From Procambarus clarkii (taxonomy: Eukaryota > Arthropoda > Malacostraca > Decapoda > Cambaridae), in contig NC_091193.1 in NCBI RefSeq assembly GCF_040958095.1, positions 22,033,210-22,097,209 on the forward strand: a stretch of 64,000 nucleotides of DNA, written 5' to 3'. The notes beneath the pieces were generated by a model. The model saw nothing but the letters and a program-made list of their open reading frames with translations. It did no database searches and had not been told where the DNA came from. This document shows, one piece after another, positions 22,591 to 34,329 of this stretch; the first letter of the stretch is position 1; every line of letters starts with the position of its first letter. A program made the translations under genes and the position numbers.

Positions 22591-24474
22591 TTAGTAGGGC
22601 TTACCAATGAATCGATGACAATAGTCTGTCCCTACAAGGAGACCGAAGTCGGTGAGGTGATCAGACTTAATATTATCTGCCAATTTTATTCCTCTATTTC
22701 TCAGGAATTTGGCTGTTGCTCGCAGACCTTGAACTTGTAGGTCTACTGGTATTTTGTCCACCACAATGGCTTGTACTCGACAGACGTACCTGCCTAAGCG
22801 TACTGATGGTTGTACCACCTGGTAGACTTGAGGTCCTGCATCTGTTACAAACCCTGAGATGTGAATGACATCTGGGCTACAGGCCTTAATTGTAATTCAT
22901 CTGCCAACCTTTTAGTGATGTATGTTCTCTGGGATCCTTGGTCAAACAACCCACGGGTATGGACCTTGGCCCTCTTATTCAGGATGGTAATTTGGGCAGT
23001 AGGCAAAGTCGTATTACCTTTAGACTTTGCCGATTGGACACTGTTTGTTTGTTGCACCTTGCAGTACTGTACTGTGGTGGGAATGCTATCTTCCACCTTG
23101 GGTTTGGAGACGTTGTTTTGGTGTCTCTGCACAATGCTGCATGGTGTTGACCTTTGTTACACCTATTACAGGTGTGTAATTGGGTATCACAGTCGTTGAT
23201 GTTATGTTTCCTGAGGCACCTCGTGCAATGTTGCAATCTTTGAGTCGCTCAACACGGGCGTCACTATCAGGAAAATTAGGGCAGTGGTACATTGAATGTT
23301 TCTCATTGCAGAACAAACATGTTCCATAGCTTCCAGTACCCTTTGGTGTCACGTTCTTGGGTGACACAGTAACTATAGGCTTGGAGGGTCCCACTGCATA
23401 TACGCCCACACTGCCACTGTTCCACTTTGGTGTTGAATTATATTGTCTAGATTGATTTGGTGTACCTTTGGTACTCTGTGGTTTACTATTATTAGTTTCT
23501 GAGGGTTTACTTGGTGGTTTTAATTTGTCATGTGTTCGTAATTGATGAACTACTGACTTTAAACCTTCAGATATTTCATTCATGGATAAGATACTTTTAT
23601 TGTAATGAGCACTCATTTGTCTCAATATGTCCCTAGGTATTTTCTCCTGGACAATTATTTTCAAGACCCACTCAGCCCCGTTTGTATCTGCTGTCAGGCT
23701 GAGGGCATTGATCAATGATTCTACCTCCAGCTTGAAGACTTGGAGTGAATCAGCTGAAGCCTCCGGTGGGGGTAAATGCAACAGCTCATGAACTAAATGT
23801 GATGTTCTTACTTCTGGATCAGCATAATTATCCTTGAGGAGTTTTACTGCCAGATCATAGCCGTCATTAGTTAATCTCAGATGGGATACTACTGTTTTAG
23901 CCTCACCTGATAATTGGCCTTGTAAATAAGAGAATTTACTACTCTTTGGTAAAGATTGTTTTGAGTCTACAAGGTCAACGAATTTGTTCCAAAATTCGTC
24001 CCAATCTTCCTCATCTTTTCCTGAGAAAGTGGGTAAATTAATTGGAGGGAGTCGAGCTTCTGCTTGACTCGTATTAGATGCAACTGTTGTTGTTGTTGCT
24101 GTTGCCTTGTTCTGGGCAATTAATTTGACATAAGGCTGTAACGTGGCCTGAGTGTGATCTTCATAATTCGCAAGATCAACCATAATGTCGTCTATTTCTG
24201 TTTCTGATAAATTAGTGTTGGCAAGTTCAGCCACATATGTTGCTATTTGACATTTGATTTGCTCAAATTTACCTGCAGCTGCTTGATAATAGCTTTCCAG
24301 GTCAGCATAATCAACTTGAGATTGTTGTGACAAATCTTCACATTTCTTGATCTGTCTTGTTAAGTGGCCTTTAAGACCTGCAAGGGTTCTTTTCATTCTC
24401 CCTGCATTATCCATACTGGCTAGTTGGTGAAGCCTTGTGGGACTTGTACTTGGGCTGCTCATAATACTGAACAA
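22591..24474 (-). pseudogene. BEL/Pao Gag and protease-like region (fossil)
   Basis: Minus strand. The Gag part has an N-terminal coiled region followed by RLPPINLPTFSGKDEEDWDE, the hallmark of DUF1759 Gag proteins in BEL/Pao elements, then FSYLQGQLSGEAK and a Ser/Pro-rich linker. A CCHC-like knuckle region (CLFCNEKHSMYHCPNF) and Cys/His pairs come next, then a retropepsin-like stretch with GLFDQGSQRTYI (DxGS motif of DUF1758) and a later GLLVGTDY. Treated as a fossil; not proposed as a functional gene. Confidence 0.8.
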
Positions 24475-25718
24475 ACACTAATGGTAGCCTAGGGTAAATT
24501 CTGCACTCACTAGGCAATAATCCTACCTCTACTAGAGGTTAGCACTTAAAATTAATACACATTATATATATACAATCATACACACTAATGATTTGAGTGA
24601 TAAACCAGTGTCACTGGAAGTACCTTTAGGTTAGCTCTTCTATATCACCCTAGGATGGTAGAGACACTAATTAATCACTCAAAGGTGTAATGATCATAAG
24701 TAATTTATTATATATACACAACTCAACTCGAGTTGATAAAAATTACACCCAAAATAGGGTCTGCACCATTCATTAATGGTGTTAGGTTGTTCAATATAGT
24801 ACAACTGACTATTGTAATAATGGGACTAGGCTGAGCAATAATAGTTCAACTAGTCAATGGTAATATCCTACCCTGTTGTGGGTTGGCAATTAGTAAATAT
24901 TATATTGAGAACACTAGTGCAGTATATATTAAATAATTCTCTATCTTGGAGAAATAATATACACAATTATTGATAATAGCCTCTTAATTAGCCTCTATGA
25001 AACTTCTATTATTATCTAGAAGTATTAAATATTATTAGTGACCTCGCGAAATAAAGTCCACAAATTCGTAGATAATCTCTCGCGAAATGTAACACCACGA
25101 AATCCGTGAACAATCTCGCGACACAGTCACTAATTTGGCTGGTTTCTATGTTAGCGCTGTCATTTCACGAAATAACACGCCACCAAATATCTGTGGGTGT
25201 GCATGAAACCGCTGACGAAGCTGAACTGGGCTGAGGGAGGCTCCTGAGCTCCCTCGAGGCTAGGCTGCCGTCTTGACTGCTGGCCTTTGTTTAAATCACA
25301 CTGCACTAGTATATTTAATGAATCCACTGGATAACTGGTTCATCCGGTACTAAGATGACCAAATGTGGGTTCAAAGGATCAAATAATCCGTCATCCGGTT
25401 CGAAGATGACCAAATAATGTGGGAACCGACCTGTGAGATTTATATTTATTTAATTTATATGAATTTATATTTACGTTAATTTATATACTTCGATAGCAAT
25501 TTGTATAATGATAAGTGGACTGTATTTCTGCAATAATCTCATAATCTCACAAATCGATCCTCTACACATTAGGGGGGGTTTATATTACACATATGCAGCC
25601 AATCAAATTACAGTAATAGCTACATACATTGATGAGGTTCCTTCTCTTATAGTACAGCAGGTTAGTCCACCAGGTATAACTAGAGTGTAGACACCAAATT
25701 ATCCTCTTTGAGGTAGCT
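24475..25718 (-). other. Leader region and LTR-proximal part of the BEL/Pao element
   Basis: AT-rich non-coding sequence between the Gag start and the readable right LTR. The LTR probably extends left of 25719, but its inner end cannot be fixed because the matching part of the left LTR is in the gap. CGCGAAAT/CACGAAAT words recur at 25044-25190. Confidence 0.5.
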
Positions 25719-26407
25719 TCTATCACCCAGTAACTGGTGCACATAATCTTGCATCCTCGTCTTGACCTGTCAAAAGTGCGCTAGCTGTGAAGCCAGAATC
25801 CTATATATGACAAGTATATCAGAGAAAACAGTACATGGAACATGAGGACCTGGCTTAATTACCTTTAGTTTGAGGCTTCCATGTGATCTAACCGGATAAC
25901 CCTACCCAATGACATTAATGGCCACTAATGATAGATAATGGGTTTCGGATAGACACTTAACTTGAATTTGTAGACAGCGTGTTGATAATGGTACACTTTT
26001 AGTTTCCATAACACTACGTCCAAGTAAATTTAACAGGAGCCGAATTTGCTCCCGTGTGAGCCTTTGGTCTCGTATAACAACAATGGCTGCCCTCCTTCCT
26101 CCACTCTGACGCCTGGCTTACATTGTCCAGATTTCAGAACGTGATAGAAGGGTCACATTTACTCTACTTTAATATTGATAATTAAGTTAATTTATATAAG
26201 ATGTTTTTATGATGGTAAAGTCCAAAGACTAATGTATTTAAGAACAATTCCCAGCAGAATAGCTGGTGAATTATAATAGTATGTGGTGATGATATCCCGT
26301 TTTCTTTAGACGGTAATTCCACTACAAGTTACGTTTTCTATGGGTAACTTGTTGGTAATACAGTTATTATCTGTATGATATATTAAATGGTGTCGGATTT
26401 TCCGACA
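25719..26407 (-). repeat. Right (5') LTR of the BEL/Pao element
   Basis: Direct repeat of 21102-21791, ending at CCGACA before unrelated flanking sequence. Confidence 0.85.
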
Positions 26408-26724
26408 TCAACATCTAAAACATTTTCGTTATTATACAGTTGTGATTACTTTTTTTTCGGTAAGTATGGTGGAGAGGAAGAGCTGTAGCCGCACAGAACA
26501 TGGGATGTATTATATGTGACAACAAACCTAAGTCCTCAACCACACCAAAATTAGCAAACTTAATCGTCGGAACAGAGTGTTCGTGAGTCAACAATATTTG
26601 GGATAGGAGAGGGTGAGAAAGAGAGAATGATGATTATATCTTATTGCAATGCATCTTATTTTATTGTATAAACCTTCTTTGGGATCAATGGTAATTAATT
26701 AATACGCACACTCACAGAAAGAGA
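26408..26724. other. Spacer, nothing recognised
   Basis: Unique AT-rich sequence to the right of the LTR element. Confidence 0.5.
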
Positions 26725-26850
26725 CAGATCTCAACCCCCGCAAGTACAACTAGGTGAGGATACACACACACAAATCGGCGACTAGAAAGGCGGGATCCAA
26801 GAGCCAACGCCCGATCCTGCAGGTACAAATAGGTGAGTACACACAAAATA
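26725..26850 (+). mobile_element. Two successive LINE 3' tails
   Basis: GATCTCAACCCCCGCAAGTA CAACTAGGTGAGG followed by ACACACAC, then a more diverged second tail (AGGCGGGATCCAAGAGCCAA, ACAAATAGGTGAGTACACAC). Confidence 0.6.
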
Positions 26851-26854
26851 AATT

Positions 26855-27215
26855 AACACTCCCGTTACTGGAAGATATAAGAGTTAAAGGAAACATTATA
26901 ACATGGAAAATTCTTAAGGGAATAGACAAGGCAGACAAAGAAAGATTATTTAGACCAGCTGTTAAACGAACAAGGCGAAATAGGTGGAAACTATGTTCCC
27001 AAGTAAATCACAGAGACATTTAGAAACATTTCTAAGTATCAAAGTTGTGAGTTAATGTAACACACTCAAAAGTGACGTTGTAAAGGCAGACTCCATGCAC
27101 AGCTTCTACTGTACATGTGACAAAGCCTAATGGTTCGGGAGTTAAGAGGCGGGTCCCGAAATCTGAAGCTCAACCTCTCGCAAGTACAATTAGGTTCGTG
27201 TAATTAGGTGAATAC
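26855..27215 (+). mobile_element. CR1-like LINE 3' end
   Basis: The plus frame reads WKILKGIDKADKERLFRPAV then KRTRRNRWKLCSQVNHRDI, the degraded C-terminal part of a CR1-like RT (G.DK.D.E.LF...RTRGH..KL). It is followed by AGGCGGGTCCCGAAATCTGA...CTCAACCTCTCGCAAGTACA and TAGGTGAATAC. Non-functional. Confidence 0.65.
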
Positions 27216-27873
27216 TCAGGATGCCCGGCGTGTTTCAAATGGTGGCAGTATTCCCGCGTCTTCGTCAAGCACAGAAGCCGTGGCCGCTGCCAAAAAAAAC
27301 TGGCCAAAAGCAAAATTAAATTATAATAAAGCGGTATTTATTCATTTGTTGACGAATTTATAATGTTCATTTGTCAGGATCCTCCTCATCGTAAAAGCCT
27401 TTCAAAAGGACGTTTTAATGAATGTATTGTCAGTGAAAACGAGCTGCGTTGAGCGGGGGGAAGCTGCCCGCGCACCCTCCTCCTCTGAGGTTATCTGGTA
27501 TGATTCGTACGCGGATTACTGCGTGCAGCACAAGGCCCTCGTCACGCTGCCCGGCCCTACCACACCGCTCTCCATGCCAGTGAGAGCCCGGGGAGAAGGG
27601 GCAAGGGGAGAGAGGCAAGAAAACGAACGAGAGAAGATTATATATTTTATTATTCGTGCGAGGCGCCGACTCTGCGCCGGGACAAGGGTTATCATTTAAA
27701 ACATCGGAAACAATTCGATTATATATTTTCCTCCTCCTTGAGGGACGGTGTTGGGGCGCCTCTGCCCGCTCCTGGTTCGTAACATCTCCACTGACCAGTG
27801 GTTTGCATCCACTCATTATTATTCAAACGACATGAAATAACATGACGCATAAGTTGCATCGGGAAGTCATTTG
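27216..27873. other. GC-rich island, no recognised product
   Basis: Positions 27450-27620 are unusually GC-rich for the surroundings and open on both strands (plus 27418-27699, minus 27430-27816). No domain, splice structure or conserved motif is recognised. It could be a host exon or a repeat. Confidence 0.3.
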
Positions 27874-28005
27874 TAACCTTGAAACCTTGCCCGAAACGCT
27901 GTGCGTTTTAGTGGCTTTAATGTACTAGTTCTATCTAGAAATCCAACACTGTTTGTAACTCATCTTGTCTGTAGGTACTTTTATCTGAATAAATATTTGT
28001 TTATT
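27874..28005 (+). repeat. Dispersed repeat (copy 1)
   Basis: CTTGCCCGAAACGCTGTGCG TTTTAGTGGCT...TACTTTTATCTGAATAAATA. The minus-strand sequence at 61325-61425 carries the same core (CTTGCCCGAAACGCTGCGCG TACTAGTGGCT). Confidence 0.55.
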
Positions 28006-28779
28006 TAAACATTTAAGAGAAATATGACCGGGAAGGGTGATGAAAGGTTGTCTTAGCACAGAGGAAACATACACGAATATTAACGACTATTTAGTTTTAC
28101 TGATGGTGCCTTAAGCCTAGTGAAGACCTCAATTGGGTGTGAACCGCTAGCCTCAGGTTGCTAGTGCAGGCTAGTAGACTGGACTCATATCTCATGCTCC
28201 CAAACCTACTTGGTTGAGTCGGACAATGAAATATGAGAACATTAGAGTGATCTCGACTTGGTTGTTTGCTATGCACGTCAGACACCCAACATACACATCC
28301 GAAAATAATGAAGTGACAAGGTTTGGGTCCGTCCTGGACCAGACCATTATCAGGTCTTGTAAAGGAAGAGTGGTAGAGAAAGTCAGTACATAAGGTAACA
28401 ATGCCAGGTGAAGGACGATAAAATGTAACTGTATCATATGAGTTAATAAGAATATAGAAAATTACACAAGTCTTAATGGCGGAAAGAAAGAGCTGAAATT
28501 GCGTCAAGAGATATAGCAACATAAAGGAAAAACGAAAGAGATCCTTAATGGAAGGGAAAGGGGAGTGGGTGAAGCTAAGTCAGAACACGTTCAAGGTTAG
28601 AACATTTATGTACTGAGAAAGGCAAGAGACAACAGCAACAAAGCCAGGAGTAAGGTTCATATTGAGGGGGGGGGGGTGCTATGTATGCGAACCGAGTCAA
28701 GAAGACAGCATCTGTGAAGAGTAAAGGCAGGAAAGATTATTTTAGAAGAAAATCAGCCTAATGGATAATTAGAGTTCAT
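28006..28779 (-). mobile_element. Probable 3' non-coding part of a Penelope-like element
   Basis: Lies downstream (minus strand) of the RT/GIY-YIG remnant at 28780-29860. Read on the minus strand it contains TGATAATGGTCCAGGACGGA CCCAAACCTTGTCACTTCAT, which I associate with Penelope-like 3' regions in decapods; that link is from memory. Confidence 0.4.
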
Positions 28780-29860
28780 AACTTGACAAAGGAAAGTATT
28801 GTTGTGTCTACAGACTAAACCGTATTTTTGTGTTCTTTAAGTCTGCCATTAAGAATACGTTCAATTTCGCCGAAGTTAAGAGCAAAAGGAACGTGGAATA
28901 ACGTACCCAGCACCATTGGAAGCAGGAGCAATGTGAACCAGATTATTACAAAGCGTGTTAGTTTGTGGAAAGTCGAGATTTACATCAATAGGACGAAGGG
29001 TTTGCGTGAGAATTTTGAGTCCAAATATGAAGGGGGAGGCACAACACAGTGTTTCAGGTGTTGGGAGCCGTTCTGGATGAAGGAAAATTCTTTAGCCTAA
29101 GAATAGCCACAATTTAATAAAATTTAAGGGATAACCAAGGCGGGAGAAAGACTTATAATGAAGATAAATTTCAGAATCAAGAAACTGAGGGTCACTAATT
29201 TGTAAGACCCGGAGGAAGGAGACGAGAACAGTTTTCTTAACAAGGTGGATGGTAGGAAAGGAAATGAATGTACCTGCCGCTGTACATAAGCTTGCGGCAG
29301 AGAATGTACCTGCTCTTTGTACATAGAGAAAGAGAAGCCAGACTCAGAACTGCGAACATGCACATCCAGGAAATGAATAAGGGAATTTGTTTCCCATTCA
29401 GCTGTGAAATTGAAAGAAGCCAAATTACTCAGAGAGGAGAGGACATAAGGAAAACACTCGAGTCATGAGGCCAGAGAGCAAAAATATCATCAACGTATCG
29501 AGGCCAGAGAGAGGGACGAGTACCAGTAGTGGGAAGAGGAACACTTTCAAGGTAGTCCATATATAGATTTGGAAGAACAGGAGAAAGAAGAGATCCCAGA
29601 GCAACACTGAAAGTTTGAGATAAATATTTACCATTAAAAGAGAAGGAGTTAGAGCCAACACAGTCTTATGAGTTCAAGGAAAACATTAGTAGGAAGCGGG
29701 AGATGAGAGAACATCATCAAGAGGAATATTAGTAAAAAACGAGAATCAACATCAAGATTAAGCACCTTACAGGAGGGCTGCAGGCGCAAACTTTCTATGA
29801 AGTCCTGAGAGTGACTTCATTGATGGTGTCATGAGGGAGGTCAAGGTAAGCATGGTAGAG
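28780..29860 (-). pseudogene. Decayed Penelope-like element (RT and GIY-YIG pieces)
   Basis: Across minus-strand frames the order is: FFTNIPLDDVLS (start of RT core, near 29720), ALGSLLSPVLPNLYMDYLES, PRYVDDIFALWP (catalytic YVDD, near 29490), FNFTAEWETNSLIHFLDVHV (29300-29400), and at the end GRLKEHKNTV (GIY-YIG endonuclease end, near 28840). Several frame changes and stops separate the pieces, so it is dead. Residues differ clearly from the copy at 31-32.5 kb, so it is a separate lineage. Confidence 0.7.
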
Positions 29861-29949
29861 GGAGTAAACCTTGTATAAAACAATAGTACTTAGAGTATAT
29901 CAAAACTGGTGTATGAAGGTGATACAGTTGTGTCAGCAGAGGGAAGAAG

Positions 29950-30240
29950 ACCTATGTAGACGACTTGAATATTTTATTGAAGTACATGAGAGAAAACCGG
30001 CATAAAATAATGTGGACAACAATAAATTGAAGGTGGTGGAGAGAGAAGGAAATTGTGTGTGTGAAATGAATGTTAATGGTGAAGTGCTGGATGTGGTCGA
30101 CCAGTGTAAATACTCCGGCTGTGTGAGTGCTACAAGGGGTTGGGGCTGCGCAAGTTGAGAGTCGGGTCGTTAGCGAAGGAAAGTGGCTGGTGCAATTAAC
30201 ACTTAGTAGATAGAACAGATGCAAGCAGAGGTCTGCACGA
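29950..30240 (+). pseudogene. Scrap of a LINE reverse transcriptase C-terminal region
   Basis: The plus frame has MNVNGEVLDVVDQCKYSGCV, matching the NGE.LE.V..FKYLG signature of RTE/Jockey-type LINE RTs; stops follow soon after. Confidence 0.45.
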
Positions 30241-30339
30241 AGATGTGTTCGTGACGGTCCTTACGTCAGGTTGTGAAAATCATTAGGCAAATCGAGCCTT
30301 GCATAGTAGGCCGAGAAGTGCGTTCTGGCTACTAGGTAC

Positions 30340-30718
<379 letters not shown>

Positions 30719-31113
30719 AAATATGACCGAAAAAGTAAGATTAATAATTCTAACACGAATTTTCTCAATCTTTCGTACATTATGCTTCACTGTTGGAGGT
30801 AAATCAAAAATCACTTCTCCAAAATTCATTTTTATTTCTAGTCTGACGCGACACGGGCGCGTTTCGTAAAACTTATTACATTTTCAAAGACTTCACAAAT
30901 ACACAACTGATTAGAACTTGCGTTTCCCTGATTTTATATCTACATTTGAGTGAGGTGGGAAGGGTGATGTGGCATTACATTTGAGTGAGGTGGGAAGGAT
31001 GATGTGGCATTAACACAAGACAGAACACTAGAGGATATTAATAGGGTATTAAAAGTATCAACACAAGACAGAACAGAAACAATGGGTATTGAATAGAAGT
31101 GTTTGTAGAAAGC

Positions 31114-31445
31114 CTATTGGTCCATATTTCTTGATGCTTCTATATTGGAGCGGAGTCTTGAGGTGGGTAGAATATAGTTGTGCAATAATTGGCTGTTGAT
31201 TGCTGGTGTTGACTTCTTGATGTGTAGTGCCTCGCAAACGTCAAGCCGCCTGCTATCGCTGTATCTATCGATGATTTCTGTGTTGTTTACTAGGATTTCT
31301 CTGGCGATGGTTTGGTTATGGGAAGAGATTATATGTTCCTTAATGGAGCCCTGTTGTTTATGCATCGTTAAACGCCTAGAAAGAGATGTTGTTGTCTTGC
31401 CTATATACTGGGTTTTTTTGGAGCTTACAGTCCCCAAGTGGGCAT
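31114..31445 (-). CDS. GIY-YIG endonuclease module of the Penelope-like element
   Basis: Minus-strand frame with QYIGKTTTSLSRRLTMHKQQ, GSIKEHIISSHNQTIA, EILVNNTEIIDRYSDSRRLD and EALHIKKSTPAINSQ. This matches the GIY-YIG nuclease fused C-terminal to RT in Penelope/Neptune-type elements (YIGKT.. L..R...H ... E). It belongs to the RT frame above. A second copy of the module lies on the plus strand at about 32497-32811 in the right arm. Confidence 0.8.
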
Positions 31446-32500
31446 TTGAAGGCATAGACGACGTTAGTCTCTTTTAAAGCGTTCTGTTTCGTGTCTGGAG
31501 AGTTTCTCATGAGTAGGCTGGCCGTTTTTCTGGTTTTATAGTAAATCGTCAGTTGTATCCTCTGATTTTTGTCTGTAGGGATAACGTTTCTATTAACAAT
31601 ATCTTTCAGGACCCTTTCCTCTGTTTTATGAGCTGTGGAAAAGAAGTTCCTGTAAAATAGTCTAATAGGGGGTATAGGTGTTGTGTTAGTTGTCTCTTCG
31701 GAGGTTGCATGGCTTTTCACTTTCCTTCTTATGATGTCTTCGATGAAACCATTGGAGAAGCCGTTATTGACTAGAACCTGCCTTACCCTACAGAGTTCTT
31801 CGTCGACTTGCTTCCATTCTGAGCTGTGGCTGAGAGCACGGTCGACGTATGCGTTAACAACACTCCTCTTGTACCTGTCAGGGCAGTCGCTGTTGGCATT
31901 TAGGCACATTCCTATGTTTGTTTCCTTTGTGTAGACTGCAGTGTGGAAACCTCCGCCCTTTTCCATGACTGTTACATCTAGAAAAGGCAGCTTCCCATCC
32001 TTTTCCGTCTCGTAAGTGAAACGCAGCACGGAACTCTGCTCAAATGCCTCCTTCAGCTCCTGCAGATGTCTGACATCAGGTACCTGTGTAAAAATGTCGT
32101 CAACATACCTGCAGTATATGGCCGGTTTCAAGTTCATGTCGACTAAGACTTTTTGCTCGATGGTACCCATGTAGAAGTTTGCAAACAGGACACCTAGGGG
32201 AGAACCCATGGCGACCCCATCTACTTGCTTATACATGTGCCCATCCGGGCTCAAGAAGGGTGCCTCTTTAGTACAAGCTTGGAGTAGTTTCCTCAGAATA
32301 CTTTCTGGCATGTCAAGAGGAGTACAGGCTGGATCACGATACACTCTGTCGGCTATCATTCCGATTGTCTCGTCCACAGGTACGTTGGTAAACAGCGATT
32401 CTACGTCCAACGAGGCTCTTATCCCTGTGGCCCGTGCGCCCCGCAGTAAGTCCACAAATTCCTTTGGAGACTTACCAAAGATGCCCACTTGGGGACTGTA
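31446..32500 (-). CDS. Penelope-like reverse transcriptase (partial ORF)
   Basis: A continuous minus-strand frame of about 350 residues. Motifs in order: SPKEFVDLLRGARATGIRAS, SLDVESLFTNVP (RT motif region A), DGHMYKQVDGVAMGSPLGVL (motif B region), AIYCRYVDDIFTQVPD (catalytic YVDD), KLPFLDVTVMEKGGGFHT, then a linker ending in NVVYAFKCPLGDCKLQ, which starts the GIY-YIG module. The product would be an RT that primes on target DNA nicked by its own GIY-YIG endonuclease. The frame continues right into the inverted arm (to 32539), where the residues are no longer RT-like. The N-terminal domain is missing, so this copy is unlikely to be autonomous. Confidence 0.8.
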
Positions 32501-33213
32501 AGCTCCAAAAAACCCAGTATATAGGCAAGACAACAACATCTCTTTCTAGGCGTTTAACGATGCATAAACAACAGGGCTCCATTAAGGAACATATAATCTC
32601 TTCCCATAACCAAACCATCGCCAGAGAAATCCTAGTAAACAACACAGAAATCATCGATAGATACAGCGATAGCAGGCGGCTTGACGTTTGCGAGGCACTA
32701 CACATCAAGAAGTCAACACCAGCAATCAACAGCCAATTATTGCACAACTATATTCTACCCACCTCAAGACTCCGCTCCAATATAGAAGCATCAAGAAATA
32801 TGGACCAATAGGCTTTCTACAAACACTTCTATTCAATACCCATTGTTTCTGTTCTGTCTTGTGTTGATACTTTTAATACCCTATTAATATCCTCTAGTGT
32901 TCTGTCTTGTGTTAATGCCACATCATCCTTCCCACCTCACTCAAATGTAATGCCACATCACCCTTCCCACCTCACTCAAATGTAGATATAAAATCAGGGA
33001 AACGCAAGTTCTAATCAGTTGTGTATTTGTGAAGTCTTTGAAAATGTAATAAGTTTTACGAAACGCGCCCGTGTCGCGTCAGACTAGAAATAAAAATGAA
33101 TTTTGGAGAAGTGATTTTTGATTTACCTCCAACAGTGAAGCATAATGTACGAAAGATTGAGAAAATTCGTGTTAGAATTATTAATCTTACTTTTTCGGTC
33201 ATATTTAATAATA
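32481..33213 (+). repeat. Right inverted arm of the Penelope-like element
   Basis: Reverse complement of 30716-31445: GIY-YIG module (32497-32811), 3' UTR with two copies of a CCCACCTCACTCAAATGTA word (32930-32985), then the plus-strand ORF start at 33096. The joint with the RT core lies in a shared ATGCCCACTTGGGGACTG. Confidence 0.85.
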
Positions 33214-33245
33214 TATGTCTACAGGAAAGACTGCTACCAAAATAT

Positions 33246-33246
33246 A

Positions 33247-33337
<91 letters not shown>
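33246..33337. repeat. (TA)n microsatellite at the end of the Penelope arm
   Basis: About 45 TA units starting immediately after the codons for LLPKYTN. Confidence 0.97.
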
Positions 33338-33340
<3 letters not shown>

Positions 33341-33455
33341 CACAGCCTGGTTGATCAGGTATTCTTTGGAGGTGTTTGTCGAGTTCTCTCTTGAACACTG
33401 TGAGACCCTCCCCTGGACCTCCCCTGGACCTCCCCTGGACCTCCCCCTGGATACA

Positions 33456-33600
33456 ACCCCATAACAGTTGCATATTGCATTAGGTGAAAGGAAAAGTGCC
33501 CAACTATTTATGTCCCGCCCGAGAATCGAACTCATGATCCCCGATTGTGAGTGGAAAACGAAGCCAACTGTACTACCAGACCCAATGAATGGACAAATGA
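33456..33600 (-). mobile_element. tRNA-like SINE scrap
   Basis: On the minus strand: GTCTGGTAGTACAGTTGGCT (A-box-like) and GAGTTCGATTCTC (B-box-like) with a TCACAATC anticodon-loop region between them. Confidence 0.5.
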
Positions 33601-33779
33601 TATATTGTTTAATATCTGTAACCTACTTTTACTATTACTAACTTCTTTCCTCTGGGCTGTTGCCTCCCCGCCCCATGGAGGGGGGAACAGGATGATGATA
33701 ATCTATATATGTATGTATGCATGTAATTTATGTATGTATATGTACATGTATGTATGTGTGTAGTAGGCATATAGCATTC

Positions 33780-34080
33780 TTGTGAGACTATGGAGTTGCG
33801 CTCTGGTTGCCGAGGCTGGAGTTTCTTCTCTAGGGCGCAAAGCCAAGGTAGATCCATATGTGGAGAAGCTGTTACCCATGCAGCAGGTCCCCCCCTCTCC
33901 ACGTTGCTGAAATTGTCCAATGGGAAGGCAGACGTCAATACGCTTGATTTCAGCGCCGTCGCAGGAGCTGCCAGAACGAGGTTGAAGTCAACAACGAACT
34001 GCTTTAGGGGCTGCAGCTCCGGATTTTTGACTCCTGAAGCCCGTCCCAAAAGTGGGTGTGGCCGCGAGGCAGCGGTTTGA
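33780..34080. other. Open on both strands, unrecognised
   Basis: GC-balanced sequence with long open frames on plus (33790-34080) and minus (33609-34049). Neither has recognisable domains or splice context; a dispersed repeat is possible. Confidence 0.3.
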
Positions 34081-34121
34081 GATCAGGGTTTTCCTTCCTC
34101 CTAGATGAGCTGAATTCCCAG

Positions 34122-34329
34122 GCTGTCGAGTCCCATCTACCCGGAGGAGCTGGTTGTAAGGCGCCTGAGGCACGAGCTGGTGCACGAGCACGAGGACCTG
34201 AAGGGCCGCCCCTGGTACTCCTGCAGCAGGCTGGTAGCCTCGCTGAGGGCCCTGCAGGACCTCCCGGGGGAGGCCTGGGAGTCCTCCGGGGTCCTCCACG
34301 CACTACAACACACAACTCAAATATCATAA
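34122..34329 (+). CDS. Candidate last exon of an unrecognised gene
   Basis: After a pyrimidine-rich stretch and AG at 34120-34121 a plus frame runs about 68 codons to TAA: LSSPIYPEELVVRRLRHELV, HEHEDLKGRPWYSCSRLVAS, LRALQDLPGEAWESSG. Third positions are almost all G or C, amphipathic Leu/Arg/Glu-rich helices are likely, and an AATAAA lies at 34410-34415. This looks more like a real protein than the neighbouring repeat frames. The antisense frames are Pro/Arg-rich and look like shadows. No upstream exon was found on this strand. The family is unknown to me. Confidence 0.35.

Larger units (their letters stand above)
21102..26407 (-). mobile_element. BEL/Pao-family LTR retrotransposon, broken
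   Basis: Two direct repeats of about 690 readable bases (21102-21791 and 25719-26407) flank an internal region coding on the minus strand. Both repeats end, in plus orientation, with TGTCGGATTTTCCGACA. The internal part carries a Gag of the DUF1759 type, a zinc-knuckle region and a DUF1758-like protease region, the BEL/Pao order. The outer end of the left LTR is hidden by the gap, so the left boundary and target duplication cannot be read. The two LTRs are nearly identical over the readable part, pointing to a recent insertion. The element looks broken, not whole. Confidence 0.85.
30716..33213 (-). mobile_element. Penelope-like element with about 730-bp inverted arms
   Basis: A central RT region on the minus strand (about 31446-32480) is flanked by two near-identical arms in opposite orientation: 30716-31445 and 32481-33213. 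Each arm, read outward, contains the GIY-YIG endonuclease end of the ORF, a 3' UTR, and then the start of another Penelope ORF (MNFGEVIFDLPPTVKHNVRK ... CLQERLLPKYTN) which runs into (TA)n. Penelope-like elements are known to carry such LTR-like repeats in direct or inverted order, made from partial tandem copies. By eye the arms differ almost nowhere over about 730 bp, so the structure is young. The N-terminal part of the RT ORF is not present next to the RT core. Confidence 0.85.

Noticed and set aside
27418-27816. Possible protein gene in a GC-rich island
   Set aside because: Open on both strands with no motif, acceptor/donor structure or codon evidence to choose between them; kept only as an unrecognised stretch.
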